Part shown: piece after piece, positions 49,185-61,679 of the stretch
How positions within the stretch are numbered: position 1 is the stretch's first letter
How the letters are laid out: every line of letters begins with the position of its first letter
NCBI RefSeq assembly: GCF_901709675.1
Contig: NC_051088.1
Location: 6,709,693 to 6,773,692, forward strand
DNA length: 64,000 nt
Reading direction: 5' to 3'
From: Syngnathus acus
Taxonomy: Eukaryota; Chordata; Actinopteri; Syngnathiformes; Syngnathidae
The notes under the pieces: generated by a model
Databases searched by the model: none
The model's input: the letters and a program-made list of their open reading frames with translations, nothing else
What the model was told of the DNA's origin: nothing
Translations under genes and position numbers: made by a program

Positions 49185-50749
49185 CCATCCAACCATCCAC
49201 CTGCCTGTCCGTCCGTCCACCGTCCCCCTGCCAATGGCAGGGCATATAAAAGGTTCATGCTACATTCAGACTGCACAAAATCAATCGCAAAATATCCCAT
49301 AGCCTCATGTGTCTCGCAACCATTTGTCTGCTGGGGAAAGCTCCTCCCTCCTTCCACATAAGAAGGAAATGTAGATGGATGTGCTAACCTCTAGGAACTG
49401 TGCCACTTCTGCTAAAATCATTCAATGTAATTTTCTCCTCATAATTCTGTATTTGATGTATCATCATGTCAAAGCACTTTATTTGGCATATATTATTGAA
49501 TGCATTATCACCTTTATTATATATTGTAAAAACGCCCCTGGCCACACACAGTTATAGAGAGCTGGAAGGAGTTCATATCTTTTTGGGGATTAACAAAAAA
49601 ATATTATTTTGTTTCTCCAATGCATGTCAATGGGCATCAATTCTAAGCAGAATTTTGATATTCACGGGCCAGCCGGTCCCATATTTATACAAAGAGTCTG
49701 GCCAACTCGCTCAACAGACACCAGCTTGCAGCCCAACCTGCGTGCCGCACCCTATGTGATAGTACACGCCTGCCGCATTACTGGTGCACGTTTCTTTCCT
49801 ACTCCCTCGATCATCAGAAATTCATCATCTGTAGCTATGGACTGGAAGGTCATCTTGCCGCTGGTCTACTTAACTGAACAAAATATGTGGTAGAGGAACT
49901 AACTTCTATGCCTTATTGATTGATTTCTATTCATTGTGTCTTACTTATATTGGAGAAAATAAGAGACAATAAATATAAATCACAAAGATAGGAGTCATCA
50001 TTCGGTTTCCAACTATCCTGGAGATGCACTATCTATATTTGTCTCTGGGAAATCTATGACTTCATATCCTTGCCGCTTTGTGCGTGATGTGTGACATCCT
50101 CCAGACACGCATGTGCCCATTTTTCAACGCATTTGTTGGAAAAATTATGTGTGGTTATTTTTTGATTGTTCAAACCCTTTGTTGGAGTCTGGATCTTTGA
50201 CGTATACATTGAGCATGAGATACGTATATTATGAAACTGTGAGGTAAATTGGTTGAATAAAAAAGAAAATAGTATTTTTGTCATGTATTTGGGCAGACGG
50301 GAATGAATCATTGATCAAAAATGGTGGCCTCATACATCATTTAAGCTGCCCATCCCTGATGTACATATTTTCTACCGGGCAACCTTTGGTGCATCGATAA
50401 AATTCCAATTTACGTCAGCCAGGGTTAAATGTGATTCAAAAAGCACAAAATAATTTTGTCCAGATCAGAGTCATGAATCACGAGTGTGAATCCAGCATAA
50501 GTCATCTGACATAAGATCCGGCTGCCCGTGACCCTGAACAAATGTCAAATGATCTGCTCATTCAAAGTCCTATAGAGTGATAGTCAAAGCTGTTGTTGGA
50601 TTTATTTTAAAATAATGATTCTGCTTCTCTCGTGCCTCACTGAGGCATTTGTGGACAAGCATTCCGCAGTGCCATGTGGTTCGAAACACCAAGTGTTACA
50701 AAACCAAGCTACGTTCACAGTCAGCAGATCGATGTTGCCACTGGTTCAG
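49185..50749. other. non-coding, nothing recognised
   Basis: Overlapping open frames at 49466-49893 (up to 97 codons) have no recognisable domain. No repeat family could be supported. Confidence 0.45.
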
Positions 50750-51100
50750 CGCTCGTGGCAGAGGACGATGACGGCAAAAGGAGTATGTGTGTGTATGAGA
50801 GAGAGCGAGAATCTGTACAAGTTCTGCACAAGGAACACGACTCTTGACGTCAGAATGTGCGCGTGTGATGACGAGCAGTCGAGCAGCCCCTCCCTCCCTG
50901 GCAGCGTCCATTCATTCTGCCTGTCGGTGAGTCGTGATGCTGGGCTCCGGGAACGTGAATCATCCGCAAAGACGTCCGAGATGGGGTGACGTGGACAAGT
51001 CAGGCGATACAGAAGTGTAGCTGTGAGCCGGCAGCAATGATGCGGAGTCCCGTTGATCGCCCTTGCATCCCCCTCCGAGCACCGCCATCATCAGCACAAT
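50750..51100 (+). promoter_or_regulatory. CpG-containing patch with CRE motif; possible promoter or first exon
   Basis: Compared with its surroundings this stretch has many CpG steps. It includes a full cAMP-response-element palindrome TGACGTCA at 50845-50852 and, 75 bases further on, a consensus-like donor TCG|GTGAGT at 50927. That order would suit a small unannotated promoter and first exon. The open frame 50615-50989 across it is not recognisable. A chance cluster is equally possible. Confidence 0.2.
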
Positions 51101-52066
51101 TGTTAATTCCTGCTGAGCGTGCTTGTCATTCAGATCCAGAGCTCTGCTTGCGTGTGACAAAGAGCCACTGGGGAGTAAGAGTGCTTGCTGAAAAGAGCGT
51201 AAAGAGATAATGTAAGCTGTACTTGTGAGTGTGATTAAAAGAGGGAATTCATGATTTTATGGTTTGTTTCTCAAACTGATTCTGAACTCCCTCAGACGCC
51301 CTGTCAGCACAGATACAATGCCATCTCATCTCCCTGACACAGACTGATGATGCCTCTTCAATATTGGATTTGTGACAGCTACTAATGGCGTCATTAATAA
51401 ATCATTGCAGCGTGTGCCAGCCGCATCTGTGGAGGTCACAGAGTTTGTCTGCCCCTCCTTGTAGATATGGCCCGCTGTCAGGACTCCACCCTGCTCTTCT
51501 TGCACACTGCCACACTATCCCCACAACCACAGGCATTTACATCGGCAGGAGGAAAGTAGGGAAGAATTAGGGTGGGGAGGAGCCCAGGGACTACAAGGCC
51601 TGCTAACCCACTTCCATCCACCCAAGGCTATCTATCACATGCATGCCATGCTGGTGGTGGTTATGTAAGGCTTAGATAAAACACAAAATCATCACTCAAA
51701 CAAACGACTTTTGATTATTCAATCATTGTAATTTGCATTCAGCTTTGGACAAGTAAATTAGCATACGATGGAGGAAATTTACACAGATGACAGATTTACA
51801 ACATCCCGAGGTCATGCAAATGAAGCAAATCCTCTCGTCGTGCAAAACCTCTGAGCGCCATCACGCATGGCATGATCAGAGATTGTTGCATGCAACCTTA
51901 GTGCAGTGAGCATCAACAAATGGAGTCTCATTGCTTTTTCAAGGCTGTTTTGCTTTTTCGTTGGCTTTAACTGCAACACAAATTCCTAAAGGAGCAGCTT
52001 CAACAAGAGGTGAAAAATACAATACAGTACAGCACATCAGTAGTAGTATGACGTAAGCAGACTTAC
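51101..52066. other. non-coding; possible conserved stretches at 51310-51420 and 51690-51900
   Basis: 51690-51900 contains the octamer ATGCAAAT (51818-51825) and TTGATTATTCAATCATTG. Both stretches have the even, motif-dense look of vertebrate conserved enhancers. This has not been tested by alignment. Confidence 0.28.
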
Positions 52067-52243
52067 TTTAATATCGTCATCACTTGTCATCAATGCGGAC
52101 TGATTTTTTGTGATTGTTTGCTCGCTGTAGTAAAATTCTGTTTCTGCGAGGCACACCTCAAATATGACTTTTTCAGAAAGACTATCAATGGTTAATTTGC
52201 TTTTACCCTTGCGTAAGGCTACTGTTAGGCCATCTTCACACGA
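52067..52243 (-). CDS. candidate internal coding exon, 177 bp, gene unknown
   Basis: On the minus strand a pyrimidine-rich acceptor (TTTTTCTTAACTATGCAG) ends just before 52243. A perfect donor GTAAGT starts at 52066. Between them are exactly 59 sense codons with no stop and phase 0 at both ends. The peptide starts SCEDGLTVALRKGKSKLTID and ends SALMTSDDDIK. Its composition (charged, few Cys/His/Trp) looks more like a real protein than most open frames here. I do not recognise a family. The frame also runs a few codons past both splice sites. No neighbouring exon could be identified, so the host gene would have to have very long introns. It may still be a chance coincidence of splice motifs. 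Confidence 0.33.
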
Positions 52244-52620
52244 CTGCATAGTTAAGAAAAAGATTATCAACTCATTTGACCCTGGAATCTGTAGTTTCTT
52301 TCCCCTCTGATTTTTATCTTGAAATACAGAGCTCTATATCCATGACCAACAAAAGACTAGTGCAAGTCAGACCAGGTGGTGATAATTTTGTGATGCATGA
52401 CAAAAATAGCAGTTTGCGCCAATGTACGTAGGTGTGAACACAGCAGACTGCATATCCACCTCCATTCAAAGCCACTCCGCTCGTTCCTTTTAAATGTGGC
52501 TCACCAAGTTTATTAGAAATAACTATTAACTAATAAAAAGTGTCCTTCCCCAATGCTTGTTGGCATAAGAATGATTAATGAATATAATGATGATAATAAT
52601 ATAGACTATGTCTCTCAGCT
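52244..52620. other. non-coding, nothing recognised
   Basis: Unique AT-rich sequence upstream (minus sense) of the candidate exon. No feature could be supported. Confidence 0.45.
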
Positions 52621-52760
52621 GGCCTGGGAATGCCTTGGGATCCCCCGGGATGAGCTGGATGAAGTGGCTGGGGAGAGGAAAGTCTGGGAGTCCCTCCTAA
52701 ATCTGCTTCCCCCACGACCCGAACCCGGATAAGCGGAAGAAGATGGATAGATGGATAAGC
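52621..52760 (+). mobile_element. 5'-truncated LINE 3' end, second copy
   Basis: Same LINE tail as at 9447. The frame reads LAWECLGIPRDELDEVAGER, then KVWESLLNLLPPRPEPG, TAA, and a GGAT/GATA tail. Its differences from the first copy are mostly silent or conservative. Clear target-site duplications were not found. Confidence 0.85.
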
Positions 52761-54368
52761 CCTCGTACTTGTTTTCCAATTTGAAGGTTTAACTCTGTTT
52801 AGCATTCACAATTTCTTTATGAGTCTGAGGTGATCTTTTAGATGGCTGTACACTTTGTATTCTCAAATACAGTGCATTTACGTTTGTATCCTTCGTTCAT
52901 GCTCCATTTAACATCGCTCCTCAGCATTAGTTTTGCCTATTTTATGCTTTCTAAAAAAAGATTGTCCGATGCCTGACACAGTCTCTTCAGATTGCTATAG
53001 GTCAACCTGAAACACTTTATACATCTTAGGTGGTGGTTTCACACGCTACAATTTCATTCCCAACTATGCAAACAAATTTTCTATGACTGTGAAACTCAAG
53101 AACAAGATTTTTCTTGCCCAAGTGCTGCCATTTGTCATTTTGGCTTTTACTATGCCGCAAAAACTTCCCCAGCTTTCCTTAGACAGTGTTCTCTGACCAC
53201 ACTCCACCACTGCTCTGGACCACAAAATTTGCCCCCCAGCAAAATGTGAACTGTTGACCTTGCAATACCTCCTATGATCATAAAGGAGACGGGATGAAAA
53301 TGTTCCAACAAATGTGGAGTTAAATTTTCCCTTTTGCTTAAGGCAACTAGGATAAGACAATGACAAAACAAAATGGACTTTAATAACCAAATATAAACTA
53401 CCCAATTTGTTTCATTTGGACTGTAATTCTTCAATTGATAATGACAACTGCTGACAGTGGATACAAATCATATCTGCATTATTATGAAATGTTTTCTCCA
53501 CTTTTAGAGTGGCTAATCTTTTATCGCTGTTGCTATGCAAATGTCGTCAGACAAGCAAGTAGTCATTTTGAACTATGAAATATCAACTAAGCGATGGCAT
53601 CTCTCAACAGTTCTCCTTTGAAAGTTAACATGCACTATTGATCAATATGTATGTGGTGAACCATTGTTTGCCCTGCACAACAATTTGTGTTTTGTCCATG
53701 TTAATCCACCTATGAATACCATCACATCACCATCATACAGTATCACAATTATAGAAACAACAATTCCATACAAACGTGTAATATATGTGGAGTGGGTATA
53801 ATATATGTATGTGCCTCTTATATTATCTGGAGCCATTCAGAATCAGTCCTTATCTAATAAAATGTCAAATAAACATTTTAAAATAAACTACTTCATACTG
53901 ACCAGAAATGCGTTTTTGCCATTTAAAGTAAGACGCCACTCGACCGTTGGAATGAATTTTAAATGTGATTGGTTCACGAAAAAGGTTGAACCTTAGGGCT
54001 AAATGTAGGAAAGTGCTTAGGGCCCTAGAAGGCCCAGACCGCCCAGCACTAGTTTACAGCAGTATATGATCAAATAGACTACATTCACTTGATATTGAAT
54101 ATCATGATGAATTTCTCGTGTAAGACGGAAGACAGATGCAGTGTGCAGCGTAAGAGAAAAAAGAGGGAGCGATACATCGGAAAAGGCAGCCCTGCAGGTC
54201 ACCACAATGACCCTGGACGTCAAACCTTGGTCCTCAACTGCCCATAGTCATTCTCGTCTCTCCTCATAGGTCACTTGAGTCATTTTCTTGATTTAGGTTT
54301 GAGGGAGATAATAAGGATTTAATTGCATGCTGGCCTCCTTCTTCACGACCTGTTCCTTACACACGTGG
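52761..54368. other. non-coding, nothing recognised
   Basis: The minus-strand open frames at 53064-53434 (up to 113 codons) are unrecognised. No repeat family could be supported. Confidence 0.45.
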
Positions 54369-54387
54369 ACACACAGACACACACACA

Positions 54388-54450
<63 letters not shown>
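54369..54450. repeat. (CA)n microsatellite
   Basis: CA array with CAGA interruptions at its left edge, then a pure run to 54450. Confidence 0.96.
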
Positions 54451-54453
<3 letters not shown>

Positions 54454-55049
54454 CTGGTCCCAGGAGAGCACCGTGAGGAGAGGCAGAGCCGAGCAGCTCT
54501 GGAATTCACTGATTATCTACAGATTTCCCCCGAGGGTTCCTGGTTCGAGACTCGCTTCCACGTTACTATTTGCAACATGAGAAATAACTAAATGGCGTGT
54601 AAATGCTGCTGTAAAATTGCTCTGTTAAGAGGATATTTTGTCGTTGGGCTTATTTCATCCTTTGATGACAATTTAATATTTCATTCACCTTTGTTGGTTC
54701 CTTCAATTTCCTGCGGCATTGCACTCAGTTGGGGTTCAGGGGTGGGTCACCATAAAATACTCCACAACATGCTGAATAAATAGAATTTTGCCCCACAAAA
54801 TGCAGTATTTTGAGAAGTTATGGAATAAACTGACAAGCTCTTCAAATTAAAGATTATATTATTCGCAAAACAACAGCTATCTCATTTTGGAAAAACAAAT
54901 AATTTTTTTCCATTTAGATACTGACTGAATTCGACAATTTTTTAATAAGAGTTAACAATAGGACAACAACAAACATACATGACATCCCGTTTACACTCAA
55001 GTGTCTCTTTTACCCAAATGAATAAACATGTTAAAAAAAGAAGTTAATC
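54451..55049. other. non-coding, nothing recognised
   Basis: The first ~100 bases (to about 54560) are CpG-containing and well balanced. The rest is AT-rich. No feature could be supported. Confidence 0.4.
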
Positions 55050-55115
55050 GCACGACGGACAACTAGTAGTACATCGGCCTCACTTCAGTTCAGAGGCGGT
55101 GGGCTTAAATCTGCA
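55050..55115 (+). mobile_element. degenerate SINE head
   Basis: GCACGACGGACAACTAGTAG, then CATCGGCCTCA and GGCGGTGGGCTTAAATCTGC, is a diverged tRNA-derived SINE head. The A-box and B-box (GGCTTAAATC) regions are recognisable by position. The rest is replaced by a LINE piece on the other strand. Confidence 0.5.
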
Positions 55116-55129
55116 AGAGATGCAGCACA

Positions 55130-55330
55130 GAAGTACACAATGGTGTCATCCATATAAAGGTGCAGTTTTGCATTTGACAGAGATTATTCACAGAAATTAA
55201 AGTGGACTTAACACAGAGCCCTATGGCACACCCTTGTGAACTGATAATATCCAAGCAAAGTGTAGCACAGAGTTGTTTCTTGTCAAGTACTTAATGTTCA
55301 GTTGACCAGGACTATCACAGATTATCGCTG
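55130..55330 (-). pseudogene. LINE reverse transcriptase remnant
   Basis: On the minus strand the order of motifs is that of a non-LTR reverse transcriptase. YLTRNNSVLHFAWILSVHKG, then VP, stop, GSVLSPL matches the family's YLxxRxQ...GVPQGSVLGPLLF block, with a stop in place of Gln. After about 25 codons LHLYMDDTIVY matches the catalytic YADD box (Tyr, Met, Asp, Asp here). Both catalytic aspartates survive, but stops and small indels make it non-functional. I assign it to the LINEs from the GVPQGS...YxDD spacing; the clade is uncertain. Confidence 0.6.
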
Positions 55331-55922
55331 TGAAGTGGGCACTCGAAAACTGTCTGCCATGCCGATAGTATGTTCGTGTGATAATAATAATGCGTTCAAT
55401 TAATTGATTTTTACAATGATTCAGTGGGTCTGATGCGCTGTTGTGATAATAAAGAATGAAATACGATGACATCAACCACACACGCCTGAGGAGCTGTCTG
55501 CCTGCATCTTGATCACATTCACCGAAACCACTCTGGGCAGTGGGGGTTCTGCTGTTTGTAGAGCTTCTGGACATCTCTTGTCTTTGGCTCAGCTTTTGAA
55601 GTGTTTGGTAGAATTCGCAAGTGGCAGCTGGGTATCACTTGACAGGGATTGCGGCATGCTGAAAAACTTGCTCCCCACTCAGACACACTGTGGACCAAAT
55701 GGCAATCCGCCTGAGAACAAAAAGGGGAAGATCCAGGGTTGCTTGAAACAAATGGGGCAACAAGACTGGGTCAACTATGGGCAAATGTGGAGACCATACC
55801 ATGCAGCACTGTCTCACCTGCCCTCTACTACCCAACTCCTGTCCAGAAGGACATTTCAGACTTCAATTCAAATGAAAAGATCTGTGTGGAGAAATAGGAG
55901 ACTACTATATAACAATATTCTT

Positions 55923-55923
<1 letters not shown>
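55331..55923. other. non-coding, nothing recognised
   Basis: The long open frame 55509-56075 starts here and runs into the CA array. Its first ~135 codons have no recognisable domain. It could be an old LINE interior, but I cannot support that. Confidence 0.4.
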
Positions 55924-56003
<80 letters not shown>

Positions 56004-56032
56004 ACACACACCCACACACACACACACACACA
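55924..56032. repeat. (CA)n microsatellite with two CCCA interruptions
   Basis: About 109 bp of CA with CCCACA interruptions near 56001 and 56011. The His-Thr tail of the open frame across it is an artefact. Confidence 0.96.
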
Positions 56033-59000
56033 AAAAGAACCAAAACCAGGTTACAGTCTTTGTGCCAGTACTTAGACGTGGATCCAGCAGAAGTGAGGTT
56101 AGTATTCTTTTAGCCATACATTGCTAGGTTTGCTGGGAGCATGTCAAATTGAAAGTATCAGGATGCTGGAATGCCCAGCAGATTCCCAAACAAGCACATT
56201 GAAGCAAAAAAATATTATGATACGGCACTCTGTACGCATTTGCGCTGTCCACAAAAAAAGCCTCTATTAACCCCTTGACGCCGGTTGTCGGAAATTTGTT
56301 TCCAAAAATAGTGACTGTTTTCCTCCTCTGCTGGTTGATGCATTCATTATCAAGACACACCTTGGAACAATTTGCAAGCATGAGTTTCTCCGGATTCCGG
56401 TCGGGGAAAACACTATAGCCTGTTTTGGACGGCTGAGATCGCCACCATTTTTGGACAACATATGTGCTTATTATGTACTTGTATCTCCAACATGACAAGG
56501 TAACGTGCCTATGACATGTATTTTTGATGATATTTGACGAATTCAGTTTGATGCTAATTTGCGACAGTCGGCTACAATAGCTATTTTCCGGCTGCAAACA
56601 ATATGCTGTATTTCTACAGCTTTCAACACTCACAAGCATTTGCATAAACACAAGTGGACACTCAGCCAATATGCAAATTTACCTAACAAGTTCACAGTTG
56701 TCACATCAGTTGGCTTTATTTTGGACTTTCAGAAGACTTTATGAGACTTTTAAAGCTCCAACTAAATGGTGTAATTACGTGATGTGACTAGATATGATGA
56801 AGTCTAAACATGCTATTTTTTTACTGTGAAAAAAAAACCCACTTGCTTCATTTATTTTGTCCAAGTTTGCTTTTAGCATGTGTCACGAATGGCTAGTGGC
56901 AATTTGCTGCTTTAATAAATAAACAAACCGTAGTTTGTTTTTTCTCATTTGTGATAATTAATGATTGTATAATATTGCTCAATCATAAGATACATTTGTC
57001 TTCATTAAAAAACAAAAAATATGCATTTTTTTAGTGAGCTGGAAGCGAATAATTGCAATTCATTTGATGATGCTTGCTCAGGTCTTACTGCATATCTCTC
57101 CAGCTACACAACTAGAAATATACATTCGATGAACCTGAATAGGAAATATTGTTGCGTTGGAAAACACAAACGCTTACGCCCATCCCGGCAGGCTGTCACT
57201 ATCCACAGCATGGCTTCCCCCATCATTTTTCTCCTCTCATGTGGCTGCAAGCTGATTGGATAGAGAATGGGTGAGGCTCACTGCAGAGGCAGAGCAAAAA
57301 AGAGGAAGGTGTGTGTGTGTGGGGAGGGGGCTTCCCCTAAGCACTACTTTACACACCCTCAGATGCAAACATACCCACATCGGAAACCCCTGCTTTCTCT
57401 TTTACGATGACACTTGACAACCTTGTGCAATACATACATCAGACCAAAAAAGCGAGCGCGTGCTGTTCTTGTCATTCTAACCGTGCATGTTTGCCTTGTG
57501 ACTGCTGCCAAGATGAGATTCCAAGTGGCGCGTGTTTATTAATTGGGACGTCTCAGGTTTTGCTCGGCATAGTGATGCTTTCATAGGGTAAGAGGAGCCG
57601 CACTGACGCGCAGCTGTTGAGTGCACACGTTGGTCAGGTTTCACCACTGATGAGGTATGAGTGCACCAGTGTGGGCGTTACAGCACCAAGAGTGGCTAGA
57701 GGGAGCCTCCAGTGGATCAACAGGAGCTTATCAGGGAAACATCCCAGTTGTGATCTTATGGTGTGGGTGTGTGCGTGTGTGCACATGCGTTTCGTTTATG
57801 CACATGCATTTCAAGGTTATCAAAACCAAACCATGTCAACCTTTCTTTTTCATCCCATCACAGCCATTCAAGATGAATCTAATGTAAAGGGGATGAAGGT
57901 CCCCGGTGTGTTAATCAAATAACAATGTTGAAGGTCACTCATCGGATTGTCGCAGGGAATTCCTGCTGACCCACTGCACTTTATTATCAAGGTTCATACA
58001 CCTTTGAAGGTCACATTAAAATACTCAATGCAAATTTGCACATTTTCAGTATCTATTTTAAGACGACATACACGTGTTGCAAGGTCAAATACAAGATCAA
58101 GATGATTTTTCCAATATTTTGCACTCAATCACACCTTACATACTAATAATGATCATTTAATTCAACATCATTGTTTTTTATTTTGACAATTCCAAATAAA
58201 CCCTGCTGCATGGACATCAATGCAAAATGTTTCATTTTAGAGGATTTTTTGCCAAGCAGTATGTTGAAAAAAACTTTGAGGCACAATGTTTATGCATTGG
58301 TCATTTAGTTTGTAAGACGAACATGCAAAACTAACAATGAGACTGATCACTTGTAGATAAGGAAATGAACTCACATATGTATAGCTATATTGCTTTGATG
58401 ATTAAATAATGAAGTGACAATTCTTAAATGATATTTCTTAGAGCGTCAACTGTTTCAGATCCACTTATCATGGTGATGTCTGAGATTTTGACAGGTTAAA
58501 CACGAGTTTAGACGTGACAACAGTGAACAAACACTCTCTAGCTAAAATAAACAAGAGTTTATCATACTACTATTTACACTTTATTCTATTGTAATATAGC
58601 CTATAATAGCCGCATTTCCATATACTCCTGTTTTATTTTCATAGTGATTCCCACGGATCCGTCCAACTGTTCCCAGCATTTGCTGCTGTAGTTGGAAATG
58701 TAGTATATAAAATGGTTTAAAGAACCTTCCACTGCAATTTCTCCTGAAAACATCTCAATCTAAACATAATTTTCAATCATTTCAAGAACTTTGGCACTCT
58801 TTGTATGAGTAAAGAAAATTGACAGGATGTTCCTATCATTATAAAGTCAATACACTCAATACACAAATAATTTGGTACTAATACAGCGCGATAAAAAAAA
58901 AGTGATTCCTATCTATTTATAAGCTTGTTATGGCAAAACCCAGCAACGATGAGAATTTGTGCAATTTGCTTTTCCCGCACTGGAGAGCCAGCTGTTGTGC

Positions 59001-59681
59001 AGTCTTGCTAATAATAACCGAATTAATGGAGGGAGCAATCCTTATATGGAGAAGGAGGCTCCATGGAGTCACAGTTATCTCATGCCCAACAGTCATGTAT
59101 GACATCAGTGTCAGACTGACCCTTCCAATAAAAAGGCTTCAAAATTCTGATACCATCCTCGTACCTCCCCAAGCCATTGCATGCATGCAAGCAAGCATGA
59201 CTTGAAAAAGGTCTCTGCGTCAGCAGCTCCATCACAAGACATGCACGTTGGTTGTTTGGCGGTAAGCGGGCCTTCTCTGCATGGTGCCATGAAGATGTCC
59301 AATGTCCACAGCAGCCACAAGCCACAAATGTCACCAACGTGAGGAATGAAAAGAAGGATGATGAGACCCACGTGTATCGTGTCTGCTCTGATTAACTCAT
59401 GTTTGACATTTCAGCCCGGAATCTTGTGCACTCTTTACTTACAATGAAGTGTGTGAGAGATCGTCATATCGTCTCCATCAGGTGACTGTGCAAGCAACTG
59501 AATTAGAAAAATGATCAGCTGATTTGTTCTGATTTGACTTGATTTGGGAACTGTGTGTAATTCTTTGCATGTGTGCACACGTGAGTGAATATGTATTCTT
59601 TGCAACTTCTATCATTTGTCTTTTTCAGAGGTGGGTAACAAACTATATTTATGAGTTACACTCATTTAATGTGCGTGCACA
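56033..59681. other. non-coding stretch, no supported gene
   Basis: Contains a 181-codon minus-strand open frame (56124-56669), among the longest non-repetitive frames in the window. It lacks any domain I recognise and has no start context or splice context. 58920-59110 has the balanced look of a conserved element. No transposable element is visible. Confidence 0.35.
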
Positions 59682-59719
59682 CGTGCGTGTGTGTGTGTTC
59701 GTGCATGTGTGTGCATAAA

Positions 59720-59750
<31 letters not shown>

Positions 59751-59751
59751 T
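59682..59751. repeat. (GT)n microsatellite, interrupted
   Basis: GTGCGTGTG-type run with GC and AT interruptions on the left and about 13 pure GT units on the right. Confidence 0.93.
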
Positions 59752-59960
59752 GAGCATACAAGATTTCCTATATACAGTCAATGTAAATACAGTATTATGT
59801 TTCACTTACCCTTAGAAGGCAAATATCCTTAGGTAACCACTCATTTTTAATTGTGTTTGACATGGATGAATAAATTGCCTTTTGCTTAATCTGCTGACTC
59901 TCTATTACATTGCTGCCATTTGTCCTTTTCAAATTGATGGTCTTTATATTTACTCGAACT

Positions 59961-60010
59961 GAAACTTGGAAGACATGTAGGAATGTGGCCCCAGAGGACT
60001 GGAGTTTGAC
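59961..60010 (+). mobile_element. 3' fragment of a hAT-type MITE
   Basis: GAAACTTGGAAGACATGTAG, then GAATGTGGCC and GAGGACTGGAGTTTGA, closely parallel 36475-36522. The terminal CCCCTG is lost; instead the sequence runs into the hairpin at 60024. Confidence 0.6.
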
Positions 60011-60023
60011 TCATGTGCAATAG

Positions 60024-60133
60024 CGTATGGAAAAGGTATGGTCGTCACCATTTTCTGTCCGTCTTCAGACTCTATATTGTATTAGAGTCTGAATACGGAC
60101 AGAAAATGGCGACAACCATACCTTCTCTATACC
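60024..60133. repeat. MADE1-like hairpin, 51-bp arms, 8-base loop
   Basis: The inner arms 60035-60074 and 60083-60122 are reverse complements with 3 mismatches in 40 by eye (constant sum 120157). Pairing continues with more mismatches out to 60024 and 60133. The loop is TATTGTAT. The size and shape are like human MADE1 MITEs or a long microRNA precursor. No TA flanks or other target duplication were clear. Confidence 0.82.
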
Positions 60134-61679
60134 CACGTTCACACCAATTGGAAATTTTCAGCCTTCACTTAACCTAACATACTTGTTTTGGGAATGTGAG
60201 AAAAAAAATGAAATACCAGAGATCATGCACACACTACTCATATAAGCCAATTTCTGCTATCAAATTTGATATTTATATATTGTCTTAACAATATAGAGTT
60301 TATTTTACATTTACCTTAACCGTCTTACATGCCTGCTAATAATTACAGGAGCCATCCATTGTAGAATACCATTTGATTTGGAATTGGAATAGTTTTTTCC
60401 CCTAATAAATCCTGTAATAAAAATATATGTACGAACCCATGACAATGATAAAACAAGAACAAAAAAAAAAGAAAGACACACTTTTGTTGTAAAGTTCTTT
60501 GGATGTTCATTGAGCACACGAGTGCAAGCATAATAAATACTCAGTTTAACCTCTAAGGTTTGTGTAACTTCAGAGGCCAAACTGTTATTCCATTGAACGG
60601 TTGGTTCTACTTTATGTCCACAGAAATGGGGATGATAGAAGTGATTAGGTTTGTCTGTCTGGCTGTCAGAAAATCATCTTTGCCATTTTCCTTTGCCTTT
60701 TCTTGTCGTCTTAACATCTGATATAAATTAGTCCAGCAAAGTGAACATTATTATCCTGAAATCTGTTCATAATAATCCAAACTTTAAATTCAAATTAAGA
60801 TTTTCGTTTTGGTTTTTTGGGTTTTTGTTTTAGTAATGTGACCTGTAAATTCCTAATTTAACTCAAGTCATACTGTATAACATCATTGTACACAGTAAAA
60901 ACTCTCTCGAGGCAATGAAAGAAACCTATGCAGGTTTGAGTTGCTGCTTAAAAGGATGATGGCCTTCTGGGCCAGCCCTAGCACGAGACTTGATATTTGG
61001 ATCATTTGATGTGCGCAGCCATCAACTCACAAATATTACCTCTGTTAGTAAAAGGACCGGAAAGGCCCAAGGCTGAATTGAATGCAGCCTCTTCTAGGTA
61101 TTTGGATTTGTCAAGAATTGTGGGTTTGTGTTGCAGTGCCATATACAGTATACTATATAGTGTCTGCGTGGGGCTCTCATCACATGTGGTCAAAGATTTT
61201 TCATTTTAAGAGACAACTCTGTTTTTGTCTCTGACTCATCAAGTTTGTTCGGACCATAGACAAGCTTATGTTTTTCAATTTGAAACACAAACACATATAC
61301 AAGATGCATGAATATTTCATATCGTGAATAGACTAGTGAACAGATGAACACATCAAAAGCATTCAGCAAGTTTTGTTTTGGAATACCAAGAATACTTTTT
61401 GTACAATCTTTGCAGTATCAACATATTTAAATTAAGAAGTTAAAATCAAACAGAACATTCCCTATACAGTTTATGAAAGATTCAGGATGGATCAGAATTT
61501 GACCCCAACAGACTATTTCTGTTTCCATGATTTACCTCTATGGAAAAAATCATTTCCATGTCTTGGAAGATATTGTCCTTGCTCTTTCCACTGTGTAGTT
61601 AATCAAAAAAACAACAACAATGTCACTCCATTGAAATCAATTAGAGCGCATCACTAGCAAACGTGACATGTTTCTTTCA
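60134..61679. other. non-coding, nothing recognised
   Basis: AT-rich unique DNA with short chance open frames. Confidence 0.45.

Noticed and set aside
55509-56075. 188-codon plus-strand open frame
   Set aside because: The last third is CA-array translation; the first part has no recognised domain.
56124-56669. 181-codon minus-strand open frame
   Set aside because: No recognisable domain, Cys/Ser/Asn-rich, no splice or start context. An open frame of this length can occur by chance in 64 kb. Worth a blastp, but not called.
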